DNA of 64,000 nucleotides from Rhizobium sp. CFBP 8762 (GCF_014841565.1 NZ_JACYUD010000002.1:1-64000), one strand, 5' to 3'. Shown: positions 17,490 to 27,122, counted from the stretch's first letter. Numbers and translations are program-made. The notes: generated by a model from the sequence alone, not told the origin.

Positions 17490-19247
17490 ATGAATTCCAA
17501 AATTGCGGTGATCGGCTCTGGACCCACGGGTATCTACACACTCAAAGGTCTTATCGCCGCAAAAAAACCTGTCTCCATTACCGTTTTCGAAGTCGAAGCA
17601 GACCCCGGGAAAGGCACTCCCTATCACCCTGATATCAACGACCGCGCTATGTTGTCGAATATCGCCAGTATCGAATTGCCTCCCATCTGCGAAACGTTGA
17701 ATGCCTGGCTTCACCGTCAGTCAGATGCTGATCTTGAACGCCTTGGCGTACCACGCGATATGATTCAGGAACGAGAGTTCTATCCGAGGGTAGTACTGGG
17801 CGAATTTCTTCAGGCTCAGTTCGAAATGCTCGTGAAATTGGGACGTGATCGGGGCCATCTGATTGATGTGAAGGCCCGCCACCGGGTTTCGGATATCGCG
17901 TTGCGTACCGATGAGATCGCCTTGACGGTGACGATGCCGGATGGAGCGCGCAAAGACTATGTCTTCGACCACGTCGTCATGGCGACCGGCCATGATTGGC
18001 CGGAAACAACCGAGATTAAACCGGGCTACTTCATGTCACCGTGGCCCGCCCCGGGGCTGAAAACCATTGCACCGGGATCGGTCGGCATTCTCGGCACCTC
18101 GCTGAGTGCCATCGATGCGCTGATCACCGTGTCAACGGCGCACGGTGCTTTTTACATGGATTCGGGTGGTCTCCTTCAGTACCAAAGCGCGCCCGATACC
18201 GAAGCCTTTCACACGACGATGATGTCGCGCAAAGGGCTCCTGCCGGAAGCTGATTTCTACTGCCCTATTCCCTACGCACCGTTGACCATCTGTACGGAGG
18301 AAGCGGTTGATACTCTCATCGCGTCCGACCGCGCCAATCTACTCGATAAGGTGTTCGAGCTTTTTCGCTCGGAGCTAACCGCGTGTGATCCTGCCTATGC
18401 TGCGAAAATCGGTTTGTCCCAGCTAACGGTGGAAACCGTTGCTTCCGCCTATTTTGCAGAGCGTGAGAAGGCAGACCCGTTTGTCTGGGCTGCACAAAAC
18501 CTGTTGGAGGCGGAGCAGAACAAGGCAAATCGCTACACAGTCCAGTGGCGTTATGCCATTTTACGCATGCACGAAGTGATTGCCCGCGCCGTTCCTAGTC
18601 TGGATGAGACGGATCTGAAGCGTTTCCACAAATACTTCAAAACAGTCTTCATCGACGATTATGCAACAGTTCCCCACCAGTCGATACAACGACTTCTGGC
18701 TTTGCGGCGCGCCGGCAAACTCGACATCGTTGCACTGGGGTCAGATAGCGAGATCAGCACAGACGGCGTCGATCATGGCGCGGTGGTCAAGTTCGACGAC
18801 CAACGCCTTGTCTTTGATGCATTCATTGACGCGACGGGTCAGGCATCCCTGTCTGCCCGGGACACACCCTTCCCCACATTAATGTCGCAGGGCGTTGTTC
18901 AGAAAGCCAAAACGGTGCAGGACGATACGCTCATGCTTAACACGGCTGGTACGTTGGAAACGGTTCGAACTGACGGCATTGATCTTGATTCAGCGTTCCG
19001 CCTCCGTTTTGAACAAAATCTGTCCAACAAACTGTACTGTGCGGCCATTTCCTTTCTTCTGCACAAGCTGCCATTCGTGCAGGGTATCACGAGTGCCCGC
19101 GATATTGGTGAGGTGGTATCCTCAGCTATTTTGAATGATCTGGACGATGCGCCAAAATCCGTGGAAAGTATCTTGAAAGCATCTCTCCATCCGGCAGAAA
19201 ATTTGCCCTCGACGCTGCTTTTTCCTGGAATGGTAACGGCGCAGTAA
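17490..19247 (+). CDS. FAD/NAD(P)-binding protein (pfam13454-like)
   Basis: 585-aa putative flavoprotein. It opens with a Rossmann dinucleotide fold (KIAVIGSGPTGIYTLKGL), continues with TPYHPDINDRAMLSNIAS, and has the second nucleotide-binding motif GSVGILGTSLSAIDAL and the ATGHDWPE-type segment of FAD/NAD(P)-binding N-hydroxylating relatives. The C-terminal half (GVDHGAVVKFDDQRLVFDAFIDATGQ) closes the fold. The reaction is unknown. ATG 17490 is chosen because the Rossmann strand begins there; the upstream extension from 17358 looks non-coding. Confidence 0.75.
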   Translation: MNSKIAVIGSGPTGIYTLKGLIAAKKPVSITVFEVEADPGKGTPYHPDINDRAMLSNIASIELPPICETLNAWLHRQSDADLERLGVPRDMIQEREFYPRVVLGEFLQAQFEMLVKLGRDRGHLIDVKARHRVSDIALRTDEIALTVTMPDGARKDYVFDHVVMATGHDWPETTEIKPGYFMSPWPAPGLKTIAPGSVGILGTSLSAIDALITVSTAHGAFYMDSGGLLQYQSAPDTEAFHTTMMSRKGLLPEADFYCPIPYAPLTICTEEAVDTLIASDRANLLDKVFELFRSELTACDPAYAAKIGLSQLTVETVASAYFAEREKADPFVWAAQNLLEAEQNKANRYTVQWRYAILRMHEVIARAVPSLDETDLKRFHKYFKTVFIDDYATVPHQSIQRLLALRRAGKLDIVALGSDSEISTDGVDHGAVVKFDDQRLVFDAFIDATGQASLSARDTPFPTLMSQGVVQKAKTVQDDTLMLNTAGTLETVRTDGIDLDSAFRLRFEQNLSNKLYCAAISFLLHKLPFVQGITSARDIGEVVSSAILNDLDDAPKSVESILKASLHPAENLPSTLLFPGMVTAQ

Positions 19248-19285
19248 CGCCCCCGTCCACTTTGATTGAATCAACGTTTTCCTGG

Positions 19286-19855
19286 TTACGTCGGGGTATT
19301 TAAAAGAACGTCGTTCGCCTCGTCGTGATCCATGTCAAAAACCTTCTTTCCGATTTCGAAGCTGAAACCGTTTCGGGCGAACGCCGATAGTTCTTTCAGT
19401 TTGCGTTTATCATCAAGTTCAACGGTTCTGTAAGGTCCAAACCGGCGTTTTCGTGCGAAGATGACGGCCGCGACGAGGTCGTTCGTTTCGATCATTGCTG
19501 TTTCGACTGTTTCTGCTGCAACACCTTTGGTCGCCAGTTTCTGTGCAATCATGCGCCGGGATTTGCCGTTGCGCACCGCAGAGCGCGCGCTGACGCTGGC
19601 GTAATTGTTATCATCCAGCGCATTCTGCTCGTACGCGAAAGCGACAGCGTAGTCCGCAAGCGCTTGAAGTGTTGGCGCAGCGATAGGATTGAATTTTTCT
19701 TTTGCTTTACGGCGTATGGCATCAGACAGTTGTTTTTCAGTCAGCATTTGGCGGCTTAGTCGATATAGCGTGGAGTTTCGCGCCCATGTCAGCATTCGTG
19801 CCGTCGGTTCGTTCGGCTGGCTGTCGGCCTCATTTGTATCAGCAGCGGTCATCAA
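19286..19855 (-). CDS. recX: RecX family regulatory protein
   Basis: 189-aa helical protein resembling RecX, which binds RecA filaments and limits recombinase activity. Typical triple-helix repeats are visible: LYRLSRQMLTEKQLSDAIRRKA, LDDNNYASVSARSAVRNGKSRRMIAQKLATKGV and the GVAAETVETAM segment. RecA is not in the window, as in many alphaproteobacteria where recX stands apart. The C-terminal part after residue 140 is basic and less conserved. Divergent from the EAL-domain gene. Confidence 0.8.
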   Translation of the reverse strand: MMTAADTNEADSQPNEPTARMLTWARNSTLYRLSRQMLTEKQLSDAIRRKAKEKFNPIAAPTLQALADYAVAFAYEQNALDDNNYASVSARSAVRNGKSRRMIAQKLATKGVAAETVETAMIETNDLVAAVIFARKRRFGPYRTVELDDKRKLKELSAFARNGFSFEIGKKVFDMDHDEANDVLLNTPT

Positions 19856-20028
19856 TCACGCGGTATTTTAGTATCATCTGTTAATCGTTTTACTCTATGA
19901 TGGTGTCTGTTATTCCCCTTGCCGGGATACCGCTGAGAATACGATGGATCACGCAATATTATACCCCTCAAAATTTACTGTTTATATATCGTTCGCCCTC
20001 CATATTGCCTGTCAAAAGGAGCGTGAAT

Positions 20029-20802
20029 GTGAACGCCTGCCAGCAATGTAAAACCGATACCCTGTTTCCCCTGCCCTTCACGATGGCTTTTCAGCCAATT
20101 GTAGATGTCCGGTCAGGATCGGTCTATGCTCATGAAGCCCTCGTGCGCGGAACGAATGGCGCGGGTGCTGGCACAATTCTGGCGTCCGTAGATTCTGCCA
20201 ATCGTTATGCCTTTGATCAAAGTTGCCGCGTCAAGGCCATTGAACTGGCGTCTAGCCTCGGCTTGGCGAACACTCCTGCCTTTCTGTCGATCAACTTCAT
20301 GCCCAATGCCGTGTATGAGCCTCGGGCCTGTATCCGTCGCACCTTGGAAGCCGCAGGCAAAACAGGCTTTCCTACGGAAAAAATCATCTTCGAGTTCACG
20401 GAAAATGAGAAGCTCGACACCAAACATCTGTTAAACATCATGAATGCGTATCGGGCGATGGGCTTCAAGACGGCGATTGATGACTTCGGCGCGGGCTATG
20501 CCGGTCTCGGTCTGTTGTCGAAATTCCAGCCCGATCTGGTCAAGCTGGATATGGATATTATCAGAGATATCGACACAGTGCCGGTGAAACAAACGATCGT
20601 TCGCAACATTGTCAAACTGCTGGACGATCTGGGCGTTACCTTGATTTGTGAGGGTGTGGAAACCGCAGGGGAATTGACAGCGCTGGTTGACCTGGGTGTC
20701 GATTACATCCAGGGCTACCATATCGCGCAACCGCAATTCGAAGCGCTGACCCCGCCGATTTTGCCCGTTCGATCCGCGACCGAGAGGCCCGGGAGATTTT
20801 AG
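20029..20802 (+). CDS. EAL-domain c-di-GMP phosphodiesterase
   Basis: 257-aa stand-alone EAL protein predicted to hydrolyse cyclic di-GMP. The EAL motif is intact (HEALVRG, residues 36-38), as are NFMP, EFTENE, the DDFGAGYAGL loop, KLDM and CEGVET, so the active site looks complete. The N-terminus has a CxxC pair (ACQQCKT) that may bind metal or sense redox state. GTG 20029 is preferred since AAAAGGAG (20014-20021) is spaced 7 nt before it; the open frame runs back to 19897 without a better site. Confidence 0.85.
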   Translation: MNACQQCKTDTLFPLPFTMAFQPIVDVRSGSVYAHEALVRGTNGAGAGTILASVDSANRYAFDQSCRVKAIELASSLGLANTPAFLSINFMPNAVYEPRACIRRTLEAAGKTGFPTEKIIFEFTENEKLDTKHLLNIMNAYRAMGFKTAIDDFGAGYAGLGLLSKFQPDLVKLDMDIIRDIDTVPVKQTIVRNIVKLLDDLGVTLICEGVETAGELTALVDLGVDYIQGYHIAQPQFEALTPPILPVRSATERPGRF

Positions 20803-20813
20803 GTGCCTGGCGG

Positions 20814-21041
20814 CTATTCCTCGTCAAAACCGTGCAGCGGGCCGAATGTGGGTTGCCATTCCCCTTGTGCGTCCTTTTCCACCCGCTTATTGCCACGATA
20901 AAACACGGGTTTTCCGGTTTTCTTGTTCATCGCGAAACGGCTCGGGGCATGTTTTGCCTTGGCGTCTTCGCCCACGGCGAGCGCCAGCGCTTCCTTGAAG
21001 TGTCCGTTTTTGCAGAGGGCCTTAAACGCGTCGTGGTTCAT
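20814..21041 (-). CDS. Small hypothetical protein (75 aa)
   Basis: Unrecognised small, charged, soluble protein, 75 aa, convergent with the EAL gene (11-nt gap). The first half (ALCKNGHFKEALALAVGED) looks helical; the second half is Lys-rich with KKTGKPVFYRGNKRVEKD and an aromatic tail. No signal peptide or membrane segment. It is likely real, given its clean start and compact fit between neighbours. Confidence 0.55.
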   Translation of the reverse strand: MNHDAFKALCKNGHFKEALALAVGEDAKAKHAPSRFAMNKKTGKPVFYRGNKRVEKDAQGEWQPTFGPLHGFDEE

Positions 21042-21192
21042 GTGCTGCGCATCCTGTTTGGGCCTGTGTATACGATCCGTGCTGTCATTTCACCCCCTAT
21101 GATTTTTACAGAACTGTCACGGTGGAAAACAGATCCTTAAGACTCCCACGATAATTTGACAGGCTCATCGGACGAACCGAACGGATTGCGCA

Positions 21193-21813
21193 ATGGCTTT
21201 TCTCGATTTCGACACAACCCTGTTCCTATGGATGACGGGGGGGCCAAATGCTGCCATATGGTTGGTCATCATTGCTATTCTGATTGCTAAGGCGCCGATT
21301 TATTTTCTGCCGCTTCATATGGTCAACCTGTGGTTTTCCGGTTCTCCAAAGCTGAAGCAGACAGCACTGGCGTTGTTTCTAGCCCTCTTGATCGGTACGG
21401 TTCTCAGTTATGCTCTGGGCGTCGTTGCTTATCGTCCAAGACCGTTTGTGGCAGGGCTCGGAGCTGCTTTGATGGACCACCGCCAAAGCCCTTCCTTCCC
21501 GAGCAATCACGCGCTCGTTTTTGCGACCTATGCGACTACACTCTTGCTTCTGCGCCGCAGGCAGCTCGGCCTTCTGGTCGCTTCAGGCGGCGTTGTCGTG
21601 GGCTGGTCGCGTATCTATCTCGGCGTACACTATCCACTGGATATTGTCGGTGGTGCCGCCTTGGGCGTGGTATCATCGGTCGCGTCCTTGTGGATTATGG
21701 GCCGGTATGGCCGAACGCTCTATCATCATGTCGATCGCGTCTACATCCGCACGATTGATACCATGATGACAATCCTGTCTTTCGGACGCGATGGAAGCCG
21801 CGGCCGGCGATGA
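21193..21813 (+). CDS. PAP2-family phosphatase (undecaprenyl-diphosphatase-like)
   Basis: 206-aa membrane phosphatase of the PAP2/BcrC type. The three signature motifs are present: RPRPFV (motif 1), PSFPSNHA (motif 2) and SRIYLGVHYPLDIVGG (motif 3, with catalytic His and Asp). Relatives dephosphorylate undecaprenyl diphosphate or lipid phosphates at the periplasmic face. About five membrane segments are visible. The stop overlaps the start of a cupin gene (ATGA), so the two are co-translated. Confidence 0.85.
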   Translation: MAFLDFDTTLFLWMTGGPNAAIWLVIIAILIAKAPIYFLPLHMVNLWFSGSPKLKQTALALFLALLIGTVLSYALGVVAYRPRPFVAGLGAALMDHRQSPSFPSNHALVFATYATTLLLLRRRQLGLLVASGGVVVGWSRIYLGVHYPLDIVGGAALGVVSSVASLWIMGRYGRTLYHHVDRVYIRTIDTMMTILSFGRDGSRGRR

Positions 21814-22310
21814 TTGTCGATACGGTCTGGTTCGACCCGAGCGGTCATATTCCAAACAACAGGGAACTGCCGGTTATCCTGTATCAGCAGGCCCTTCCGT
21901 TACAGGCAGATATGACGAGGGCGTTCGAGACGCGATTTGCCGGGAACAAGTGGGGTGATCAGTGGCGCAATGGTGTTTTTGATTACCAGCACTATCACAC
22001 GACCGCCCATGAGGTTCTCGGCATTGCTGCTGGCAACGCCCGTCTGCTCATAGGGGGACCGGATGGGAAGGTCTTGACGGTGAATGCTGGAGATTGTGTT
22101 TTGCTACCGGCTGGCACCGGGCATTGCAGGCTGGAGGCCAGTCGGGATTTTCTGGTTGTTGGTGCCTATCCTGCTGGACAGCACGCCGATCTCAAAACAG
22201 GCCCCGCATCAATGGTCGACATGCAAACCATCACACGCCTTCCGATGCCTGATCGAGACCCCATCGAGGGGAAAAATGGGCCGTTGTTGCATCATTGGAT
22301 CAAGGGCTGA
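21810..22310 (+). CDS. Cupin-fold protein, YjlB-like
   Basis: 166-aa single-domain cupin. The metal-site motif 1 is visible as HYHTTAHEVLGIAAGNARLLIGG, and motif 2 is AGDCVLLPAGTGHCRLEAS. The layout resembles B. subtilis YjlB and its bacterial relatives, of unknown function. It is translationally coupled to the PAP2 phosphatase, but a shared pathway is only inferred from the 4-nt overlap. Confidence 0.75.
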   Translation: MIVDTVWFDPSGHIPNNRELPVILYQQALPLQADMTRAFETRFAGNKWGDQWRNGVFDYQHYHTTAHEVLGIAAGNARLLIGGPDGKVLTVNAGDCVLLPAGTGHCRLEASRDFLVVGAYPAGQHADLKTGPASMVDMQTITRLPMPDRDPIEGKNGPLLHHWIKG

Positions 22311-22340
22311 CGCGGAAGAGCTTTAACATTCTCATGTTGA

Positions 22341-22385
22341 GGCAAATTCTTTCCGATCCTCGTTTCACGCCGGTCGGAATAGGCT
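22341..22385. repeat. Intergenic palindromic repeat, copy A (RIME-like)
   Basis: An imperfect hairpin with arms ATTCTTTCCGA and TCGGAAT around a TCCTCG...CGCCGG centre. The core is shared with the element at 33614-33660 (both contain CGATCCTCG and CCGGTCGGA). It sits between the convergent ends of the cupin and thuB genes, where it may also stop transcription. Confidence 0.6.
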
Positions 22386-23429
22386 CTAAATGCTGAGTTC
22401 TTTGCGTTCGGCTTCCGTTTGAATGGCCAGATCCAGAATTCTCTGCAAGTCCGCCGCATGGCGAAACCCCGGTTCTTCGCCTATGCCGATCTCGATGGAC
22501 TGCGCAAAACGTTCATAGTTCGTTTTAACCGGCTCGGCCTCAATATCGCGCCAGACGGCATTTTCGACATCTGCACCCAGACATGCGCGCAATGTTGAAT
22601 TTTCCGGCGTGTGAACAATCTCGAGCGCCCCGCGATCCCCGTGCAGCCTCAACCGCAATTCGTTCAGGTGCCCGGTTGCCCAACGGCTGGCATGAATAAC
22701 GCCCATAGCTCCGTTTTCGAACTCCGCCGTCATCGTGAAACTGTCATTGGCGTCGAGATCATATTCACCGATGGCGTTGCCCGGCACCTTTTCAAACGTT
22801 TTCAACCGGGTAAACACCCGCTCGACTGTGCTGGCGGATCCGTAGGAGGCAAAGTCCAGAATATGGATGCCGACATCGCCGAGAACCCCGTTCGAACCAT
22901 GCTTGGTCGAAAGGCGCCACAGCCACTGCGACTCCTGCGCCCAATCGCCCCACACCTTGGATACCAGCCAGCTTTGCAAGTAGGAGGCTTCAAGGTGTCG
23001 TACCTTGCCCAGCACGCCATTCTGCACCATCGTTCTGGCGGCCTGCAAAGGGGCAACGTTGCGGTAGGTCAGGTTCACCATGGCAATGACACCCGCCTGC
23101 TCCGCAGCCTTCGCCATTTCGTCGGCTTTGGCAAAATTTTCGGCAAGAGGCTTTTCGCAAAAAATGTGCTTTCCCGCCTGTATCACAGCCATGCTGGTCG
23201 GATGGTGGACGCGGTCGGGCGTTACGTTTGCCACCGCATCGAATTCGCCCCAGGCCAACGCTTCGTCCAGCGATGTGAAGGCCAATGGAATATTGTGCCG
23301 AAGGGCAAAGGCCCTCGCCTTCACATCCTCGACATCGACCGCAGCAACCAGTTCCACACCGGAAATCTGGGCAAAATTCATCGCATGGGCGTTGGCCATG
23401 CCGCCCGTTCCCAATATCAAAAGCCGCAT
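22386..23429 (-). CDS. thuB: Gfo/Idh/MocA family oxidoreductase, ThuB-like
   Basis: 347-aa NAD(P)-dependent sugar oxidoreductase. The N-terminal Rossmann fold begins LILGTGGMANAHAMNF; FCEKPLAEN contains the conserved EKP of the Gfo/Idh/MocA active site, and GDVGIHILDF gives the catalytic Asp/His helix. It follows a thuA homologue after 2 nt. In Sinorhizobium thuAB act in conversion of trehalose and related disaccharides through 3-keto sugars. The thuEFGK importer genes are not here, so a related sugar is possible. Confidence 0.75.
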   Translation of the reverse strand: MRLLILGTGGMANAHAMNFAQISGVELVAAVDVEDVKARAFALRHNIPLAFTSLDEALAWGEFDAVANVTPDRVHHPTSMAVIQAGKHIFCEKPLAENFAKADEMAKAAEQAGVIAMVNLTYRNVAPLQAARTMVQNGVLGKVRHLEASYLQSWLVSKVWGDWAQESQWLWRLSTKHGSNGVLGDVGIHILDFASYGSASTVERVFTRLKTFEKVPGNAIGEYDLDANDSFTMTAEFENGAMGVIHASRWATGHLNELRLRLHGDRGALEIVHTPENSTLRACLGADVENAVWRDIEAEPVKTNYERFAQSIEIGIGEEPGFRHAADLQRILDLAIQTEAERKELSI

Positions 23430-23431
23430 GA

Positions 23432-24217
23432 TTATTTATACCCTGCTTCGCCTGCCTGATGCAGCTTTTCGCCGCGTTCCTCAATCGGTTCCAGCGCTTG
23501 CTCCACCGGCACATTCGGTGCGTCGTGAATGGCGGTCAGCGCCGCCTGCGGATTGTAGGCCCAGTTGACAGCGTTGCGTAAAACCGTCTGCACATTGACG
23601 TCGTGATAGGTCGGGTATGTCTCATGTCCTGGCCGGAAGTAGAAAATGTTTCCTGCTCCCCGCCGCCATGTCATTCCGGAGCGAAAAACTTCTCCGCCTG
23701 CAAACCAGGAGATAAACACAGTTTCCAACGGTTCGGGCACGGAGAACTGTTCGCCGTACATTTCCTCGTGCTCCAGTACGAAATGGTCGTCCAGACCCTT
23801 GGCAATCTCATGGCGCGGGTTGATGACCCATAGCCGTTCACGTTCTCCGGCTTCACGCCACTTCAGCGCGCAGGGTGTGCCCATCAAACGTTTGAACGGC
23901 TTGGAGAAGTGACCGGAGTGCAGGACAATCAGGCCCATTCCCTCCCAGACACGCCTGGCAACCCGCTCCACCACCTCATCGCTTACCGCGCCATGGTCTT
24001 TATGGCCCCACCACAGCAACACATCGGTTTGCCGCAGCCGGTCTTCGGTCAGGCCGTGGTCAGGTTCTTCCAGTGTTGCGGTGGTCGCCTCAATGGCGTC
24101 GTCTGTATTCAGGGCATCGGCAATCGCATTATGAATGCCTGTCGGATAAATACTCCGAACGATATCGTTGGTTTGCTCGTGAATGTTTTCGTTCCAGACA
24201 ACTGCACGAATAGGCAA
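23432..24217 (-). CDS. thuA: ThuA family protein (trehalose/disaccharide utilisation)
   Basis: 261-aa ThuA-fold protein, class I glutamine amidotransferase-like. Conserved blocks include [43 protein letters not shown] and [14 protein letters not shown]. The start is taken as TTG at 24217 because GGAGGA lies 6-7 nt before it and the length then equals the usual ThuA; the open frame begins at another TTG, 24238. It heads a two-gene unit with thuB. Confidence 0.8.
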   Translation of the reverse strand: MPIRAVVWNENIHEQTNDIVRSIYPTGIHNAIADALNTDDAIEATTATLEEPDHGLTEDRLRQTDVLLWWGHKDHGAVSDEVVERVARRVWEGMGLIVLHSGHFSKPFKRLMGTPCALKWREAGERERLWVINPRHEIAKGLDDHFVLEHEEMYGEQFSVPEPLETVFISWFAGGEVFRSGMTWRRGAGNIFYFRPGHETYPTYHDVNVQTVLRNAVNWAYNPQAALTAIHDAPNVPVEQALEPIEERGEKLHQAGEAGYK

Positions 24218-24321
24218 AATCAGTTCCTCCAGTATCAATAAAATATAGCACCTAAAATGTCTGCAGTCGTCCTGATTTTGCGCTGGCGGGTGTCAGCACG
24301 ACCGCAGAGTCGACAACAGCA

Positions 24322-24756
24322 TCAAACCAGAAGTTCGCCCTCGTCCTCTCCATCCCAGTAATGAATGCGGCCCGCATGCACTTTGATCAACACGATGCCG
24401 GGCGTATCGATACCCTGCTCGAACCAGCGGTCCAGATCCTTTGTCCAGTGTTCCTCAAACTGAGCCTTGTCACGGATCAGTTCGGCTTCACCTTCCACAT
24501 TGATGAAGATTGGCGGCTTGCCCAACAGACCTTTGCGGCCGGTAAATGACAACGCAACCTTGGGATCGGCCTTGATTTCGGTCACCATGCGGGACTCCTC
24601 CCAGGTGAAAAAGTAACTGTCTCCTTTGTACTCAACTTCGCCATTGTTGCTCATGGGGCGTCCAGCGATACTGCCATCGGCAGCGTGGGTCATCAACATA
24701 GCAAAATCGATATCCTGCATGGCTTTTGATAGATCGGGTAGCGTCATGTCTGACAT
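24322..24756 (-). CDS. Pyridoxamine 5'-phosphate oxidase-family (general stress-like) protein
   Basis: 144-aa split-barrel flavin-binding protein of the general stress protein 26 / PNPOx-like type. Visible blocks are AMLMTHAADGSIAGRPMS, YFFTWEESRMVTEIKADPKVALSF and a C-terminal GRIHYWDGEDEGE. Relatives bind FMN or FAD; the reaction is unknown. ATG 24756 has GGAGAA 6 nt upstream; an earlier in-frame start at 24777 is less likely. Confidence 0.8.
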   Translation of the reverse strand: MSDMTLPDLSKAMQDIDFAMLMTHAADGSIAGRPMSNNGEVEYKGDSYFFTWEESRMVTEIKADPKVALSFTGRKGLLGKPPIFINVEGEAELIRDKAQFEEHWTKDLDRWFEQGIDTPGIVLIKVHAGRIHYWDGEDEGELLV

Positions 24757-24943
24757 GAATTGTTCTCCGGTTGGCAAGGGTTCAGTTCACACGGAAGTAG
24801 CGCATGCGTTGCGTTCGGCTAGAGCCGGTTTGCTTGATGGTTTGGTTCCCGGACTTTCTGAGGTTTCCTCAATGTCGCGACACAGCTAAACATCAACTGC
24901 AGCAAACCGCCAACCCCTTTCTGACCAGCCATTGGAACTAACC

Positions 24944-25258
24944 ATGATACTTGACGAACGGACTTACGCAATCAAACCTGCTCATGTGCAGGACTATCTT
25001 AACCTGTACGTTTCAGAAGGCATGGCGTTGCAAATCAGCCATTTGGGCCACCTCGTCGGCTGGTTCACCACCGATGTCGGTGTCGTCAACGAGGTCGTTC
25101 ATATCTGGCAATATGAAGGACTCGGAGACAGAGAAACGCGCCGCGCTGCACTGGAAGCAGACCCGCAATGGCAGGTATTTCGCACCAAGGCCGCGCAATA
25201 TGTACTGGAAATGCGCAGCCGAATTCTGCGTCCGACCTCTTTCTCACCAATGAAGTAA
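24944..25258 (+). CDS. NIPSNAP family protein
   Basis: 104-aa ferredoxin-like alpha/beta protein of the NIPSNAP family, seen in the opening ILDERTYAIKPAHVQDYLNLY and the central VVHIWQYEGLGDRETRRAALEADPQWQVF. Bacterial members are often found near catabolic genes, with no established activity. It lies alone, convergent with the GGDEF/EAL gene (7 nt apart). Confidence 0.8.
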   Translation: MILDERTYAIKPAHVQDYLNLYVSEGMALQISHLGHLVGWFTTDVGVVNEVVHIWQYEGLGDRETRRAALEADPQWQVFRTKAAQYVLEMRSRILRPTSFSPMK

Positions 25259-25265
25259 GCGCGGT

Positions 25266-27053
25266 CTATGAAGATGCGTATTGTTCCCAGGCCAACCCAA
25301 ACGGGCTTTCCTTGGCCCGTTTTTTGAGCCGCGCAATGGTTGCACTGAAATCATTGTCGTCGTCAAACTCTGTACCTGCGGGCAGTTCCAAAACAGCCAT
25401 GCTGCACCGCATTAAGGGGAAAAGTTGCGGGTTGCCAAAGCGGTCGTTGCACTGAATGCAACCCGCATTTCGGTCGTCGTCGCTATACAGTTCGCGAACG
25501 CTGTTGGAAAAACCGGTCATCAGCGCTTCCATATGGTCCTGTACGACGCGATGGGGTAACCCGTTGAGGCCTATGAAAAAGTCGTCACCGCCCACATGAC
25601 CCAGAAAGGCGTCTTCGTCCTGAAATTGGTGATGCAACAAACGGGCGTACAGCATTATCGCCATATCGCCGGTTTGAAACCCGTACTTGTCGTTGAATGG
25701 CTTGAAATTGTCGAAGTCGCCATAACAGAGATAACGGATCTGGCTACTCGTAGCCGCAGCGTCGCGCACAAACTGGCGAATAGAACGGTTTCCGGACAAT
25801 CCGGTCAGCGGATTTTGATCCTGTGCTGATTTTAGTTGTTTTTCGTGAAGGATGCGCAGCAAGGAACCAGCGGATAAAACGCCGGAATAGCGCCCATGCT
25901 CTGTCAAGATAAGACAGTGGCTGGTAGCCGTGTCCGCAAAAATTTTAAGCAGTTGTTCGGCCGGGGTTGCAATGTCGACCACTGGAACCGGTGTTATAAA
26001 ATGCGATACCCCGCGCTGGTAGATTTTGTTCTTCAGCAAATCCCGTCCGAATGGATGATAAATTTTATCCTTCAGCTCATTCTCATGCAAAATACCGCGC
26101 GGCTCGTCCTGCGCTGACACGACCGGAAACAAATGCAGTTTCGGATGACGACGGAACAGATCGAATACCCCCTCGATCGCATCTGTTTCACGCACAACGG
26201 GCAGTGGCTCAGCCTCTTTGCGGATCAAGACACGGTCAGCAGACGTCGTATCAGCCTGTCGACGCGTCGATGCCTCAAGATGGCGATAGGCCGTTGGCAG
26301 TTCCTCCACCTGCTGCACAGGCCGGGCGATGAACCAGCCCTGGACGAGGTCGCAACCCAACTGACGGCAGAGAGTATATTCCGCCTCGGTCTCAACACCT
26401 TCCGCGAGCGCACGCGCGCCGAGGGCATGTACCATGGACACGGTCTGTTTCAGTAGTTGGCGATTGCGGGGATTGTGGTCAACGTCTTGTAAAAAGTGCC
26501 GGTCTATTTTCACGTAGTCCGCCGACGCGTGGGATAAGACACGAAGACCATTGAAACCTGTGCCGAAATCATCGATTGCAATTTTGAACCCTTTGGCTTT
26601 CAACGTCTGTATAAAGGGCGTGAAGGCCGCATTGTTCAAATAATCAAAGCGTTCCGTCAGTTCGATGCAGACGGCGTTCGGGAGAAGACCGTGACCGGCG
26701 AGGCAGGCCGTTAACCGCTCCAAAAATAGTATTCCCTGCGCAATCAAGCGTGTATCGAAGTTGAGAAACAAGGTCTGGGTCAAGCCGCTTGCACGCGTTG
26801 CAAAACGCGAGACCGAATTCTCAAAGCTGGCTTGCTCCACCTGCAACAGCTGGTTGGTATGATGAGCCTTATCAAGAAGGTCGAGTGGCGTTTCAAACCC
26901 CAGATGTTCATAACCACGCAGCAGGGACTCATAGCCGTACACACGGCCGCTCACCATCTCCACGATGGGTTGAAAAGCATTGTCGAACGGCTGTTGACCC
27001 AAAGTGTTTGAGGTGTCTGCCGCTGGCGTTCTCAAAAACTCGATATTTGCCAC
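25266..27053 (-). CDS. EAL-CBS-GGDEF c-di-GMP signalling protein
   Basis: 595-aa cytoplasmic protein with three parts: an N-terminal EAL domain (about 20-255; motif reads ESL at 42-44, with ELTERF, DDFGTGFNGL, KIDRHF and AEGVET kept), a middle CBS-pair region (about 280-400) and a C-terminal GGDEF-like domain whose motif reads GGDDF. The EAL site looks catalytic; the GGDEF site is nearly canonical but altered, so it may make c-di-GMP weakly or only bind GTP. The CBS pair may bind adenine nucleotides and tune activity. No membrane segment. Confidence 0.85.
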   Translation of the reverse strand: MANIEFLRTPAADTSNTLGQQPFDNAFQPIVEMVSGRVYGYESLLRGYEHLGFETPLDLLDKAHHTNQLLQVEQASFENSVSRFATRASGLTQTLFLNFDTRLIAQGILFLERLTACLAGHGLLPNAVCIELTERFDYLNNAAFTPFIQTLKAKGFKIAIDDFGTGFNGLRVLSHASADYVKIDRHFLQDVDHNPRNRQLLKQTVSMVHALGARALAEGVETEAEYTLCRQLGCDLVQGWFIARPVQQVEELPTAYRHLEASTRRQADTTSADRVLIRKEAEPLPVVRETDAIEGVFDLFRRHPKLHLFPVVSAQDEPRGILHENELKDKIYHPFGRDLLKNKIYQRGVSHFITPVPVVDIATPAEQLLKIFADTATSHCLILTEHGRYSGVLSAGSLLRILHEKQLKSAQDQNPLTGLSGNRSIRQFVRDAAATSSQIRYLCYGDFDNFKPFNDKYGFQTGDMAIMLYARLLHHQFQDEDAFLGHVGGDDFFIGLNGLPHRVVQDHMEALMTGFSNSVRELYSDDDRNAGCIQCNDRFGNPQLFPLMRCSMAVLELPAGTEFDDDNDFSATIARLKKRAKESPFGLAWEQYASS

Positions 27054-27122
27054 ACCGCTCTCCCTGTCGACAACAGACTCTCTTAGATCGCGTATAAGCG
27101 CAGATGATCAAGCAGAAATTGC

